Below, piece after piece: positions 27,092-34,904 of a stretch of DNA of 45,456 bases. This DNA is from JBFXAN01 sp050184225 (GTDB taxonomy: Bacteria; Chloroflexota; Dehalococcoidia; CAUJGQ01). Location: contig JBFXAN010000040.1 of the NCBI GenBank assembly GCA_050184225.1, forward strand, positions 1-45,456, written 5' to 3'. Made by a program: the position numbers and the translations under genes. Positions within the stretch are counted from its first letter, which is position 1. Every line of letters begins with the position of its first letter. The notes under the pieces were generated by a model. It did no database searches. It was not told the origin of the DNA and was given only the letters and a program-made list of their open reading frames with translations.

Positions 27092-28351
27092 ATGAAACGG
27101 CCGATTCTGCTGATCCTCTACGTGGCGCTCCTGACCGTGCTGACGGTTGCTTATGTGCGCAGCGCCTGGCTAATGCCGCTGCGAAACTTTCCCTTCGACT
27201 TCTCGATCAACTACACCGGCGCCCGGCTCATCGCCGAGTCCGGTCCGACTGTGCTCCTCTACGACCGGACGACACTCGCCGTCGAAGCCGGTCCGTATAC
27301 CGAGTACCCGCTCTACACGAAGCTCTTTCTCACGTATATCCAGACGCCGCTGACGGCGGTCCTGTTGCTGCCAATCTCCGGGCTGAGCCTCGACGATGCA
27401 CGGCTCACGTTCCTTGCTGTCAGTAACGTCATGCTGATCGCGGCCGCCGCGATCATGATCTACGCGCTGCGCCCGACGAAGCTGCTGATCTTCGCGGCGT
27501 TCCTGATCTTTGCCACCTATGAAGCGATGTTTGACTCATTACGCCTGGGGCAGGTCGATGGCGTGATCGTGTTGCTGCTCGCCCTCTCGTTTCTGGCGCT
27601 GCGCCGAGGACACAGCGTGATGGTAGGGGCGCCGCTTGCCGGCGCTGCGATCCTGAAACTGTCGCCCGCGATCGTGATCGGCTTCTTCATATGGCGGCGC
27701 AATTGGCGGGTGGTGGCCGGAGCCGTGATCGCCGGTGTGTTCCTCCTTGGCTTCTCCATTTACGTTGCCGGATGGGACAACCATCGAACGTTTGTCGAGG
27801 ACATCTCCCCACGGCTCTCGAAGGGCAGCACCTTGTACGATAACGTCTCGATCAGCGGCGCTCTTGCCCGTGGCTACTTCGGTGAAGCCTCTTGGCTCTA
27901 CGAGGATGAAGTGCCCGGCTGGCCGCTGGGACTGCGAGCGGCGGCGCTTCTGCTCAGTGCCGCGGTGGTGATCGGCGGCTATATCCTTGGGAGCAAGGAC
28001 GTCGAGGCGGGGTTCATGCTGTCGTGTGCGACGGCGGTGCTCGTCTCACCGATCGCCTGGTCGTTCTACCCGGTCTGGCTGATCCCGTCCTTTCTCTTTC
28101 TCGTCCATCGCTTCGAACAGCGGCGGGCGTGGTCCCGCCTCGCGCTCCTTGCCGCGCTCTACCCCCTGATTGCGATCGTTCCCGCGCATTTCAGCGCGAT
28201 CGACCCCGAGATCTATCGCTATCCGATCAAGACCATCGTCCTCGCGCTCTACTGGGTTCTGCTGGCATGGGAGGCACAGACCCGTCCACCGCTTCCCCGC
28301 ACCGCGGTCCCGCGTGACCCGGCGCCGGCCGTCGCCGGCGCTCGTACCTGA
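27092..28351 (+). CDS. GT87-type (DUF2029) membrane glycosyltransferase
   Basis: A 419-aa protein with about ten membrane helices. Acidic positions after helix 1 (FSINYTGARLIAESG) and the LRLGQVDGVIVLLLALS segment are typical of GT-C fold DUF2029/GT87 enzymes, which use polyprenyl-phosphate sugars to modify lipids or glycans outside the membrane. ATG 27092 is preferred over an upstream TTG. One base separates its stop codon from the next ATG, so the two form an operon. Confidence 0.8.
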   Translation: MKRPILLILYVALLTVLTVAYVRSAWLMPLRNFPFDFSINYTGARLIAESGPTVLLYDRTTLAVEAGPYTEYPLYTKLFLTYIQTPLTAVLLLPISGLSLDDARLTFLAVSNVMLIAAAAIMIYALRPTKLLIFAAFLIFATYEAMFDSLRLGQVDGVIVLLLALSFLALRRGHSVMVGAPLAGAAILKLSPAIVIGFFIWRRNWRVVAGAVIAGVFLLGFSIYVAGWDNHRTFVEDISPRLSKGSTLYDNVSISGALARGYFGEASWLYEDEVPGWPLGLRAAALLLSAAVVIGGYILGSKDVEAGFMLSCATAVLVSPIAWSFYPVWLIPSFLFLVHRFEQRRAWSRLALLAALYPLIAIVPAHFSAIDPEIYRYPIKTIVLALYWVLLAWEAQTRPPLPRTAVPRDPAPAVAGART

Positions 28352-28352
28352 G

Positions 28353-29864
28353 ATGACAGCGCCATACCACACCGGGCAACGTCTGGAAGGCGCCCGTCCC
28401 GACGATGCGCGAGGGGCGCTCGTCGTGCTGATTGTGCTGGGCCTCCTTCTCGAAGCTGCATTGATCGCCGGTTGGTTGGTGCCGTTGTCGTTGTGGTGCA
28501 CGCCGACCAACCTGCCCGCCGGTGTGCAGATGGTCGTGATCCTGGGAAACGACCGTGCCGGCGCGCTTCGGTTCCTGCTGCCGTCCCTGGCTCTCGTCGG
28601 TGTCTGGGGCGTATCGCTGGCGATCGCGCGGTGGTGTCGCTCGACCGCCGCCCTGGTGATCAGCGTCGTATTCTCGGCGATCTTTCTGGTCACGCTGCTG
28701 CCGATGAACCCGGCCAGTACCCAGGACATCTACCACAATGTGTCCGACGGACGGCTCTTCTGGCTTCATGGCGTCAACCCGACGCTGATCCCACCGCTGG
28801 CCTTCCCTCAGGATGTGTTTCTCGATCACGTCTGGGGTTACGCGGACCTGCCCTCGGCCTATGGACCGCTGTGGTACATCGCGACCGGCATTCCCATCGC
28901 GCTGGTCGGTGACGACCTCATCCCGAACCTTGTCGCCCAGAAATCGCTCGTCGCCGCCTTTTTCCTGGGGACCGTGCTCCTCGTCGCAATGGCCGCGCGC
29001 ACGATCGCGCCGGATCGAGCGGTCTTCGCGGTGGTTCTCGTGGGATGGTGTCCGCTGCTCGTGTGGGAGTCCGCCGGCAATGGGCACAACGACAGTCTGA
29101 TGGCGTTCTTCCTGGCCGGCGCCTTCGTCGCCGCCGCGAAGCGTGCCTACCTCTGGGTGTTACCTGCCCTCGCGTTGTCGGTTCTGGTGAAGTACACAAC
29201 GGCACTGGTCGTACCCGTGGCGTTGGTGTGGTTGCTGCGCCGTCCCGACGTGCGGATGAAGGACATCGCCGGCGGATCTTTGATCGCGATCCTCCTCGCG
29301 GTGCTCGCATTTGCGCCGATGTATGAGGGAGCGGACACGGTGGCGGCGCTCCGCCGGCCAGGCATGACGTTCATCCTCTCGCCGGGTACGCTGGCCCATG
29401 GGGTGCTTGTGCGGTGGATGGCCGACGCACCGGCGACGCGGCTCGTCCAAGTGGCGACCGGCGTGCTCTTCGTCGCCGGCTATGGTGTGACGCTGGTCCG
29501 CAGCCGAGGCGGAACGCGAGACCTGGCGGATCGGTCGTTTGACGCGCTCTTCCTCTATCTCCTCCTTGTCTCGTGGTGGTACTGGCCCTGGTATCTCACC
29601 TGGCTGGCGCCGGCGGCCGCCATCAGCAGCGGTTTTCGCCGCCCGATCGCGTTTGCGGTGATGGCGGCCGGTTCGTTGCTTACCTATCTCTATTGGTGGC
29701 CCGATCCACTGTGGCGGTCGTCGATGTGGTATGGCGCCTATGTTGGAATCACCCTCGGCGTCTTCGTCGTACCAGCGGTAATCTGGCTCTGGCCGAGCGC
29801 CTGGCGACGCCGTCGTTCTGAAGCGTTGAAGATGTCGCGGCCGGTGGCCGCCTCCTCGGATTAG
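28353..29864 (+). CDS. GT-C type membrane glycosyltransferase (mannosyltransferase-like)
   Basis: A 503-aa protein with about 12 membrane helices. The loop after the first helices contains NPASTQDIYHNVSDGRLFWLHGVNP and YADLPSAYGPLWY, the pattern of polyprenol-phosphomannose-dependent GT-C transferases, and the segment GNGHNDSLMAFFLAGAF resembles GT87 proteins. The acceptor is unknown. It is the second gene of the pair starting at 27092. Confidence 0.78.
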   Translation: MTAPYHTGQRLEGARPDDARGALVVLIVLGLLLEAALIAGWLVPLSLWCTPTNLPAGVQMVVILGNDRAGALRFLLPSLALVGVWGVSLAIARWCRSTAALVISVVFSAIFLVTLLPMNPASTQDIYHNVSDGRLFWLHGVNPTLIPPLAFPQDVFLDHVWGYADLPSAYGPLWYIATGIPIALVGDDLIPNLVAQKSLVAAFFLGTVLLVAMAARTIAPDRAVFAVVLVGWCPLLVWESAGNGHNDSLMAFFLAGAFVAAAKRAYLWVLPALALSVLVKYTTALVVPVALVWLLRRPDVRMKDIAGGSLIAILLAVLAFAPMYEGADTVAALRRPGMTFILSPGTLAHGVLVRWMADAPATRLVQVATGVLFVAGYGVTLVRSRGGTRDLADRSFDALFLYLLLVSWWYWPWYLTWLAPAAAISSGFRRPIAFAVMAAGSLLTYLYWWPDPLWRSSMWYGAYVGITLGVFVVPAVIWLWPSAWRRRRSEALKMSRPVAASSD

Positions 29865-29970
29865 TACCGTCGTCGAGAGAACGATCGACGGAGTGCCGAC
29901 GTACTACGATCGACCTGGTACATGGCAGGCGTAGGATGCCGAGAAGATCGAGCACGCGGGAGACAATCCG

Positions 29971-30456
29971 ATGAAAGCGATTCGAGGTGTCGTCATGCGT
30001 TCGGCATCGCTCGGAGGGATTCGCAGTCTCGCTCCCATCCTTGCGGTCGCCGTCGCGATAGCAGCATTGGCTCTTATACCGCCCGCCTCGGCGCAAGCGC
30101 CGGAGATGCCAATGCCGAATGAGTCGTGTACCGCAACGCTCACGCTCGATCCGCCGATCATTGCCATCGGTGATGATTCCGGAGTCGGCGTGCTCGCGAG
30201 CGGATTCGAACCAGGCGCCTTCTTCAGCGTCTTTGTTGGGAGCCACTTCTTCGGCAGCGGCACCATCGGCAGCGATGGCACCGGTGCGACGTCGATCTTC
30301 ATCGATGCGGTCACTGCCGCCGCTCCCGTGGTGCAGGTGACGACCGGTAGCCGCTGCGCGGTCGCAACGCTCACGATCGCCGGCCCGCTGCGGGTCAGCT
30401 GCGACCCGGTGATCGTGGCCGGGATTATCATCGCCTGCCCGCTCAAGTTCGAATGA
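29971..30456 (+). CDS. small secreted protein, unknown function
   Basis: A 161-aa protein with a Sec signal peptide (hydrophobic run ending ALIPPASAQA) and a beta-rich mature part with three conserved-looking cysteines (ESCTATL, SRCAVATL, LRVSCDP, plus a late IIACPLKF). It resembles an Ig-like or jelly-roll surface domain, but no family is recognised. GGGAG upstream of ATG 29971. A hairpin CCGGCG/CGCCGG (30462-30484) follows the stop. Confidence 0.6.
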   Translation: MKAIRGVVMRSASLGGIRSLAPILAVAVAIAALALIPPASAQAPEMPMPNESCTATLTLDPPIIAIGDDSGVGVLASGFEPGAFFSVFVGSHFFGSGTIGSDGTGATSIFIDAVTAAAPVVQVTTGSRCAVATLTIAGPLRVSCDPVIVAGIIIACPLKFE

Positions 30457-30602
30457 TCGAACCGGCGGATCGCCAAGACGCCGGAACACAAACTCAAGAG
30501 ACTCTTTCTGCACCTTGGTGTTCTGGTGGTGAATGGCTCCTCGTGTGACCGAGGCTACACATCGGACGAAAGTACAGGTTTCCGGATCGACGGCCGCCCT
30601 CG

Positions 30603-30608
30603 TACACT
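30603..30608 (+). promoter_or_regulatory. possible -10 box of the RNHCP leader transcript
   Basis: TACACT, the same hexamer seen at 4903 and 7496. It lies just upstream of the structured leader. No good -35 is visible, so the call is tentative. Confidence 0.3.
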
Positions 30609-30686
30609 GCCCAAGGATTCAGATTGGGGCACGGCACACACCATGTGCCCCATCGCATTGATTGGGTCACGAGAGGAAGGGTATTG

Positions 30687-30740
30687 ATGCACGCCGTCGC
30701 TTACACCCTCTGTCTCGCGGGATTGCCCGCCGCTGAGTAG
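30687..30740 (+). CDS. leader peptide ORF (17 aa)
   Basis: MHAVAYTLCLAGLPAAE, ATG at 30687 placed six bases after GGAAGG (30675-30680), stop TAG. It is well placed to be translated and lies about 100 bases before the competing stems. A second possible ORF (GTG 30749 to 30829) starts eight bases after its stop and ends just before segment 1, so re-initiation could carry ribosomes to the switch. Too short for homology; expression is unproven. Confidence 0.5.
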   Translation: MHAVAYTLCLAGLPAAE

Positions 30741-30964
30741 CGTCCTTGTGCCTCCCCCTGGTGGGGTCGCACCAGGCCTGCCGGATCTGTCCGTGTCCTG
30801 CGGTCAGCCGGTATGGCGACGCACTTGAGCGGATAGTCACGGGCAAGCCCGCGCCCGTGGCTCGTCGTCTCCTCTACCCAGGTTGTCGCGCGCCGCGCGT
30901 AGTTGTCGAGCGTCATTGAGGCGCCGTTTGGCTGCGCGTCGTGTTGCGGCTTGTTTCACCGTCG

Positions 30965-30996
30965 AGCCACGGGACCTTTCGTCTCGTGGCTTTTTT
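30965..30996 (+). terminator. intrinsic terminator within the RNHCP leader
   Basis: An 11-bp stem AGCCACGGGAC (30965-30975) / GTCTCGTGGCT (30981-30991), with one G-U pair, a CTTTC loop and a run of six T ending at 30996. It precedes the next strong ribosome binding site by about 40 bases, so it acts before the gene, not after one. Confidence 0.85.
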
Positions 30997-31128
30997 CGTA
31001 TGCAGATTCGCCGGCGGAAGCCGGCCGTCGAATGACAAGGAGGCACTTGATGCAACCCAGGGTTCAGGCCGGGATGTTCACGTTTGGTTCAGCGCGCTTT
31101 CACCGGCGACCGCTTCGGCGGGTCGCGC

Positions 31129-31548
31129 GTGTACGAAAAGGCAGAACGACCCGTGTCAAGGACCTATCGCGACACCGACGGCAGGCGTCGATGGTCGCAA
31201 CCACGAATCCAAGAGTTCCGCTGCCGCCATTGCCGCACCTTTGTCGGTGTGCTGCCCTCCGGTGGACGGCACCGGAATCACTGCCCAGATTGTCTCTACT
31301 CCCGTCACGTCGACGCCGATCGTCCGGGCGATCGATTGTCTGACTGCGGCGGCTCGATGGCGCCGATCGGCGCGTATACGCGCCGCAACGGCGAGCACGT
31401 GATCGTGCATCGCTGCTGGGACTGCGGACAGGAGCGGGATAATCGCATTGCCGCGGATGACGACTTCCGGCTCGTCCTACGGCTGCCGCCGATCGCGCCA
31501 CACGGCGACCGGAACCGCGTGGAGATGCCGCTGCACCGCACGGCGTAA
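31129..31548 (+). CDS. RNHCP-domain protein
   Basis: 139 aa from the GTG at 31129. It holds the RNHCP signature: FRCRHC, then GRHRNHCPDCLYSRHVD, PGDRLSDCGGSMAPIGAY, VIVHRCWDCGQERDNRIAADDD, with paired cysteines that look like two zinc knuckles. Function is not established in the family. The start is uncertain: the best ribosome binding site (AAGGAGG, ATG 31050) reads a different frame, whose product begins MQPRVQAGMFTFGSARF and would join this frame by a +1 shift near 31099. Other starts are TTG 31084 and GTG 31153. Regulated by the leader attenuator. Confidence 0.75.
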   Translation: MYEKAERPVSRTYRDTDGRRRWSQPRIQEFRCRHCRTFVGVLPSGGRHRNHCPDCLYSRHVDADRPGDRLSDCGGSMAPIGAYTRRNGEHVIVHRCWDCGQERDNRIAADDDFRLVLRLPPIAPHGDRNRVEMPLHRTA

Positions 31549-31554
31549 GGGGAT

Positions 31555-31727
31555 ACCTAACCCCCCGCCCCCCTTCCCTCGCAGGGAAGGGGGAGTCATG
31601 GCAGGCGATGGTTGAGGTTGGATAGACATTCCACGAACAGACGAAATACTGGCACCGTCGCTCGACGAGGACTCCCCCTTCCCTGCGAGGGAAGGGGGCG
31701 CTGTGAGCGTAGCGAACCGGGTTAGGT
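31555..31727. repeat. palindromic miniature element, copy 2
   Basis: About 173 bp bounded by ACCTAACCC and GGGTTAGGT, with the same two CCCCCTTCCC/GGGAAGGGGG hairpins and an alignable core (ATGGTTGA, GGATAG, TACTGGCACC, GACGAG shared in order). The outer segments are exchanged relative to copy 1: the GGTTCGCTACGCTCAC end is on the right here and on the left there. It lies six bases after the RNHCP stop and supplies the stop codon (31722-31724) of the convergent dehydrogenase gene. Confidence 0.8.
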
Positions 31728-32726
31728 CCCGACGCCGTAGTGGACGGAGAGTTCCTTCATCGTCACAAGTCCGGGCGGCGCGTATTCCAGACTGCCGATC
31801 AGGTTGACGGTGAGTGCGGTCGTGGCCGGGTCGCCGGCAATGCCACCGCGGATCAGCATATCGATGCCCGGGTCGCCTTCGATCGTGATCGCGTCGTAGC
31901 TTTCCGGCGCGCCGACGTACATCTGGAGCTCAAGCTCGATCACGGCGCTCCCGTTGCGGTAGCCGCGGCCGATCTGCTTGACACCGGCGACCTGGCCGGC
32001 AGTGACGCTGAGGTACTGGGTCGTCACGTCGCGGGCGGCGATCACGCCGTCGGTCAATTCTTCGGTTCGATCCAGCGTCCAGCCGAAGGCGTCCGCCACC
32101 AGATTGAGCGATTCGAGCAGGCCGACATGTCGTACCTTGCCCGCCGCAACCAGCGCGTCAAACTCCTCCTTCGAGAGTCCCGCCCCGACCTTTTGTTGCA
32201 AGGGCAGCCGGCGCGTGCCGGCGTCCAGCACCCGCTTCGCCCGCACACCGGTGACGCGGCGGCAGGTGGCGCTGAGCGTCATTACAAGGGCGTCGAATGC
32301 AAATCCTGGGTTGACGCCCGCACCGAGCACACGCACGCCCCGCTCGCGCGCCTGGCGATCAAGCTGCTCCGCCAGGGTGGGGTTATGAACCGGAGCATAC
32401 GCGAGCTCTTCGCACGTCGTGACGACATTAAGCCCCGCGTTGATGATCTCTTCAACCTGTGGCGCGACCTGTTCGAGATAGGAGCCGGTACAGAGCAGGG
32501 CAACGTCGGCGGGTGTCGCCACCAGCGCATCCGCCAATGATGTAGATACAGCCACGCCCAGTGCTCTGTCCAGTCCGCAGACCACACCGGCGTCCTTGCC
32601 GGCCTTCTCCGGGTCGATATCGACGGCGCCGGCCAGCGTCAGACCCGGCCGATCGGCGACGAGCGCGAGCACGCTTTGCCCAATCGGACCCAGTCCGATC
32701 ACGATGACGCGGGTCATGGCAGCCAT
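31722..32726 (-). CDS. dihydrodipicolinate-reductase-like NAD(P)-dependent dehydrogenase
   Basis: A 334-aa protein with an N-terminal Rossmann fold (VIVIGLGPIGQSV, cofactor loop at about 11-16) and a second domain in which GVNPGFAFDALVMTLSATCRRV matches the 2,4-diaminopentanoate dehydrogenase / DapB-like group. Ornithine or related diamino-acid breakdown is possible, but no partner enzymes (aminomutase, thiolase) are nearby, so the substrate is open. The ATG at 32726 follows GAGGTG by six bases; ATG 32717 is an alternative. Confidence 0.75.
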   Translation of the reverse strand: MAAMTRVIVIGLGPIGQSVLALVADRPGLTLAGAVDIDPEKAGKDAGVVCGLDRALGVAVSTSLADALVATPADVALLCTGSYLEQVAPQVEEIINAGLNVVTTCEELAYAPVHNPTLAEQLDRQARERGVRVLGAGVNPGFAFDALVMTLSATCRRVTGVRAKRVLDAGTRRLPLQQKVGAGLSKEEFDALVAAGKVRHVGLLESLNLVADAFGWTLDRTEELTDGVIAARDVTTQYLSVTAGQVAGVKQIGRGYRNGSAVIELELQMYVGAPESYDAITIEGDPGIDMLIRGGIAGDPATTALTVNLIGSLEYAPPGLVTMKELSVHYGVGT

Positions 32727-32779
32727 TCGACACCTCACCGAGCCGAGATAGTGGAAGTGTAACGGGCGAGGCCATCCCG

Positions 32780-32812
32780 AAAAAGGGAAGCGCCCCGATG
32801 ACGATCGGGGCG
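32780..32812 (-). terminator. intrinsic terminator of the lipoprotein gene
   Basis: A perfect 9-bp stem CGCCCCGAT (32791-32799), loop, ATCGGGGCG (32804-32812). On the minus strand it is followed by CTTCCCTTTTTC. It follows the minus-strand lipoprotein gene by about 140 bases. Confidence 0.8.
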
Positions 32813-32953
32813 CTGAAACCGGTCGTTCCGGACGATTGCGCCGGCAGGCTGTTCAGCCCCGGAGGCGCGGCGCCGGTCGCTGCCGTGCCTCAATCGTAGG
32901 AGACGGTCACACGACCGAGCTTCACCCAAACGAGTTAGCCGTGACAGGCTGTC

Positions 32954-33991
32954 CTACTGATAGACAATAATACTTGGCCGCGGAACCAATCCGATCACCT
33001 GTTCCTCGGTCAGCATCGGTTCGTCCCAGCGATAGAAGAGTTTGAACCCGGTGAACTCGACCGGTTCGTTGGTCCCCAACGCCAGGTACTTCTCCTGCTT
33101 GCTCCACGGCGGTCCCCAGCCGTCCAGGTCGATGACCACGTCGACGCGATCGCGGTCCGTGCCGATTGCGCCCTTGTTTGTGATCATGTCCGCCTGAAAC
33201 TGGTGGACGATCAGGAGCTTATTGGCCGTACCTGCCTCCAATGCAGTCGCCTGGAGGACATCCTGGATCGCATTGATCGTCGTCGCATCCATCGAGCCGA
33301 GCTCGACACCGGGCCGTTCACCGGGTGGCATCGTGAACTCGGGGTCGATCGCGAGATGAACGTGCTCGTTCCGGAGCCAATGCCGGACTCGCTCGACCTC
33401 CGCCACCGGATCGGCACGGCCCATCTGCAGGTCGATGATAAAGAGCATGCCCTCTCGTCGTGTGACCTCGATAAACTCCTCGACCAGCTCATCCGGCATG
33501 TGATAGAGATAGCTGCCGTCGTCGCCGGGGTTTGCCTGGGCGACCGCATAAACAAGATGCAGCGCCGGCGTGACCTTCTTGTCCGGTACCAGCGCCTGAT
33601 AGCGGGCTGCCTGGGTGCGGAGCCGGCGGATGATCTCGGCCGTGTCGTATTCGCCGAGGATGCCCATGATCGGGCTGTATGGATTACCGTAGTAGGCCAC
33701 GACCAATTGGTCAGCAAAGATCGACCGGGCTGGCGCCGGCGCCGGTGTCGGCGAAGGCGTCGGCGCCGGTGTTGGACTCGGAGTCACCGTTGGTGTTGAT
33801 GACGGCGTGGCGCCCGTCACCGCTCCGGCTGCGCTGGTGGCATCGACGTGACCGTTACCGGTGGGCGCCTGCGCCTGGCTCTGTTCGCCGGATGTGTCTT
33901 CACCGGAGCAGGCCGTCAGCAGCGCAGGTCCAACGGATGCGAGCACGATCCCGCATGCAACCAATGGCGCGATCAGGTTGGTTCGTCTCAT
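32954..33991 (-). CDS. secreted lipoprotein with probable TIM-barrel-like domain
   Basis: 345 aa with a lipoprotein signal (ALLTAC, Cys28), a Ser/Thr/Pro spacer with a PTPSPTPAP repeat (about 60-95) that would hold the domain away from the membrane, and an about 250-residue globular part. Strand-like segments ending in acids (LVVAYYGNPYS, MLFIIDLQMGRAD, VHLAIDPEFTMPPG, VVIDLDGWGP) suggest a beta/alpha barrel similar to surface glycosidase-like domains. I cannot name the family. The ATG at 33991 follows GAGGG. Confidence 0.65.
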   Translation of the reverse strand: MRRTNLIAPLVACGIVLASVGPALLTACSGEDTSGEQSQAQAPTGNGHVDATSAAGAVTGATPSSTPTVTPSPTPAPTPSPTPAPAPARSIFADQLVVAYYGNPYSPIMGILGEYDTAEIIRRLRTQAARYQALVPDKKVTPALHLVYAVAQANPGDDGSYLYHMPDELVEEFIEVTRREGMLFIIDLQMGRADPVAEVERVRHWLRNEHVHLAIDPEFTMPPGERPGVELGSMDATTINAIQDVLQATALEAGTANKLLIVHQFQADMITNKGAIGTDRDRVDVVIDLDGWGPPWSKQEKYLALGTNEPVEFTGFKLFYRWDEPMLTEEQVIGLVPRPSIIVYQ

Positions 33992-34105
33992 GCAGCCCTC
34001 ACCCTCACGACATTCCATCAAGGGTGGAATCAGCCGGTCAATTCGGAGTCGACATAACCAGACGGATGTGCCACCGGTGGCACTCGGAACGCGCTCCAAA
34101 CGAGA

Positions 34106-34900
34106 TCATCCCTGGGTGGCGACGAGGCTGCCGGACTCGTAGCGCCGCAGGCCGGTGTAGAAGACGGTGGTGGCAAGAGCCGCCAGCGCCGCCGTGAACA
34201 TGACGACAATCAGGAAGCGGAACGGGTCGAACTCGCGGATGATCGTCACGGGCACGTAGGTGGCGAAGCCGGCCGGAATGATCGTGAAGAGCATAACCTT
34301 GACCGACGTGCTGAACAGGTCGAGCGGATAGGTCGAGAATGTAATCAGCGCGTTGCTGATCTGCAAGCCCAGCCCTTCGGTATTCCCAGCCCAGAAGGCG
34401 AGGCTGACAACCATCAATCCGAAGCTGATCAGGATCACCGCCGCGCAGAGCGACAGCACGATGAAGAGCCCGAGTTGCGCCGCATCCGGTCGGACGACGG
34501 CGGCAAATACGCCCAGTCCGAAGAGGATATCGCCGAACGAGGCGACGGAGATGGCGCCGCCGATGAAGTGCAGCAGGACATTGCGTGGCAGGGACAGATA
34601 GTAATCCATCCGCCCGGACACGATCACGCGGGCGCCCTCCGGCCGGACATTGCCGAAGAACCCCCAGGCGACGCCGTAGCCCGTTGCCGCCACTGCCCAC
34701 AACGTCACCACGTCTTCGAGCGTCCATCCGCGCACGACCGGGAAGCGCGAGAAGAACAGCGACCAGAAGATGATCCACATCGCGTCGTTGATCACCATGA
34801 AGCCGACGCTGGTAATGAATCCGACCCGGTAGGCCATCGCTGCCCGAAGGTTGAACCAGAGCAGTTGGCCCAAGAACCGTGCGGTACTCGGCAGACGCAT
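34106..34900 (-). CDS. ABC-2 type permease (DUF990-like), second subunit
   Basis: A 264-aa protein with six membrane helices; the opening LWFNLRAAMAYRVGFITSVGFMVINDAMWIIFW and central SGRMDYYLSLPRNVLLHF fit the ABC2_membrane_6 group of exporter permeases. It starts four bases after the first permease gene, in an operon ATPase-permease-permease. A two-permease exporter of this type is often linked to drug or lipid export; the substrate is unknown. Confidence 0.87.
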   Translation of the reverse strand: MRLPSTARFLGQLLWFNLRAAMAYRVGFITSVGFMVINDAMWIIFWSLFFSRFPVVRGWTLEDVVTLWAVAATGYGVAWGFFGNVRPEGARVIVSGRMDYYLSLPRNVLLHFIGGAISVASFGDILFGLGVFAAVVRPDAAQLGLFIVLSLCAAVILISFGLMVVSLAFWAGNTEGLGLQISNALITFSTYPLDLFSTSVKVMLFTIIPAGFATYVPVTIIREFDPFRFLIVVMFTAALAALATTVFYTGLRRYESGSLVATQG

Positions 34901-34904
34901 CGCC

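Larger units (their letters stand above)
30626..31049 (+). promoter_or_regulatory. attenuator-type 5' leader of the RNHCP gene
   Basis: A run of structured elements in transcript order: hairpin GGGGCAC/GTGCCCC (30626-30651), a 17-codon leader ORF (30687-30740), hairpin CCTGGTG/CACCAGG (30757-30776), segment 1 CACGGGC (30838-30844), segment 2 CCCGTGGCTCG (30854-30864), segment 3 CGAGCCACGGG (30963-30973) and the terminator. Segment 2 can pair with segment 1 (7 bp) or with segment 3 (11 bp, perfect), and segment 3 forms the terminator's 5' arm. This is the 1:2, 2:3, 3:4 logic of transcription attenuation. A strong AAGGAGG (31038-31044 region) ends the leader. Confidence 0.7.

Noticed and set aside
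30903..31343. Open frame overlapping the RNHCP gene as an independent protein
   Set aside because: Arg/Pro-rich with no domain, while the other frame has the full RNHCP signature. Its start region is kept only as the possible frameshift origin.
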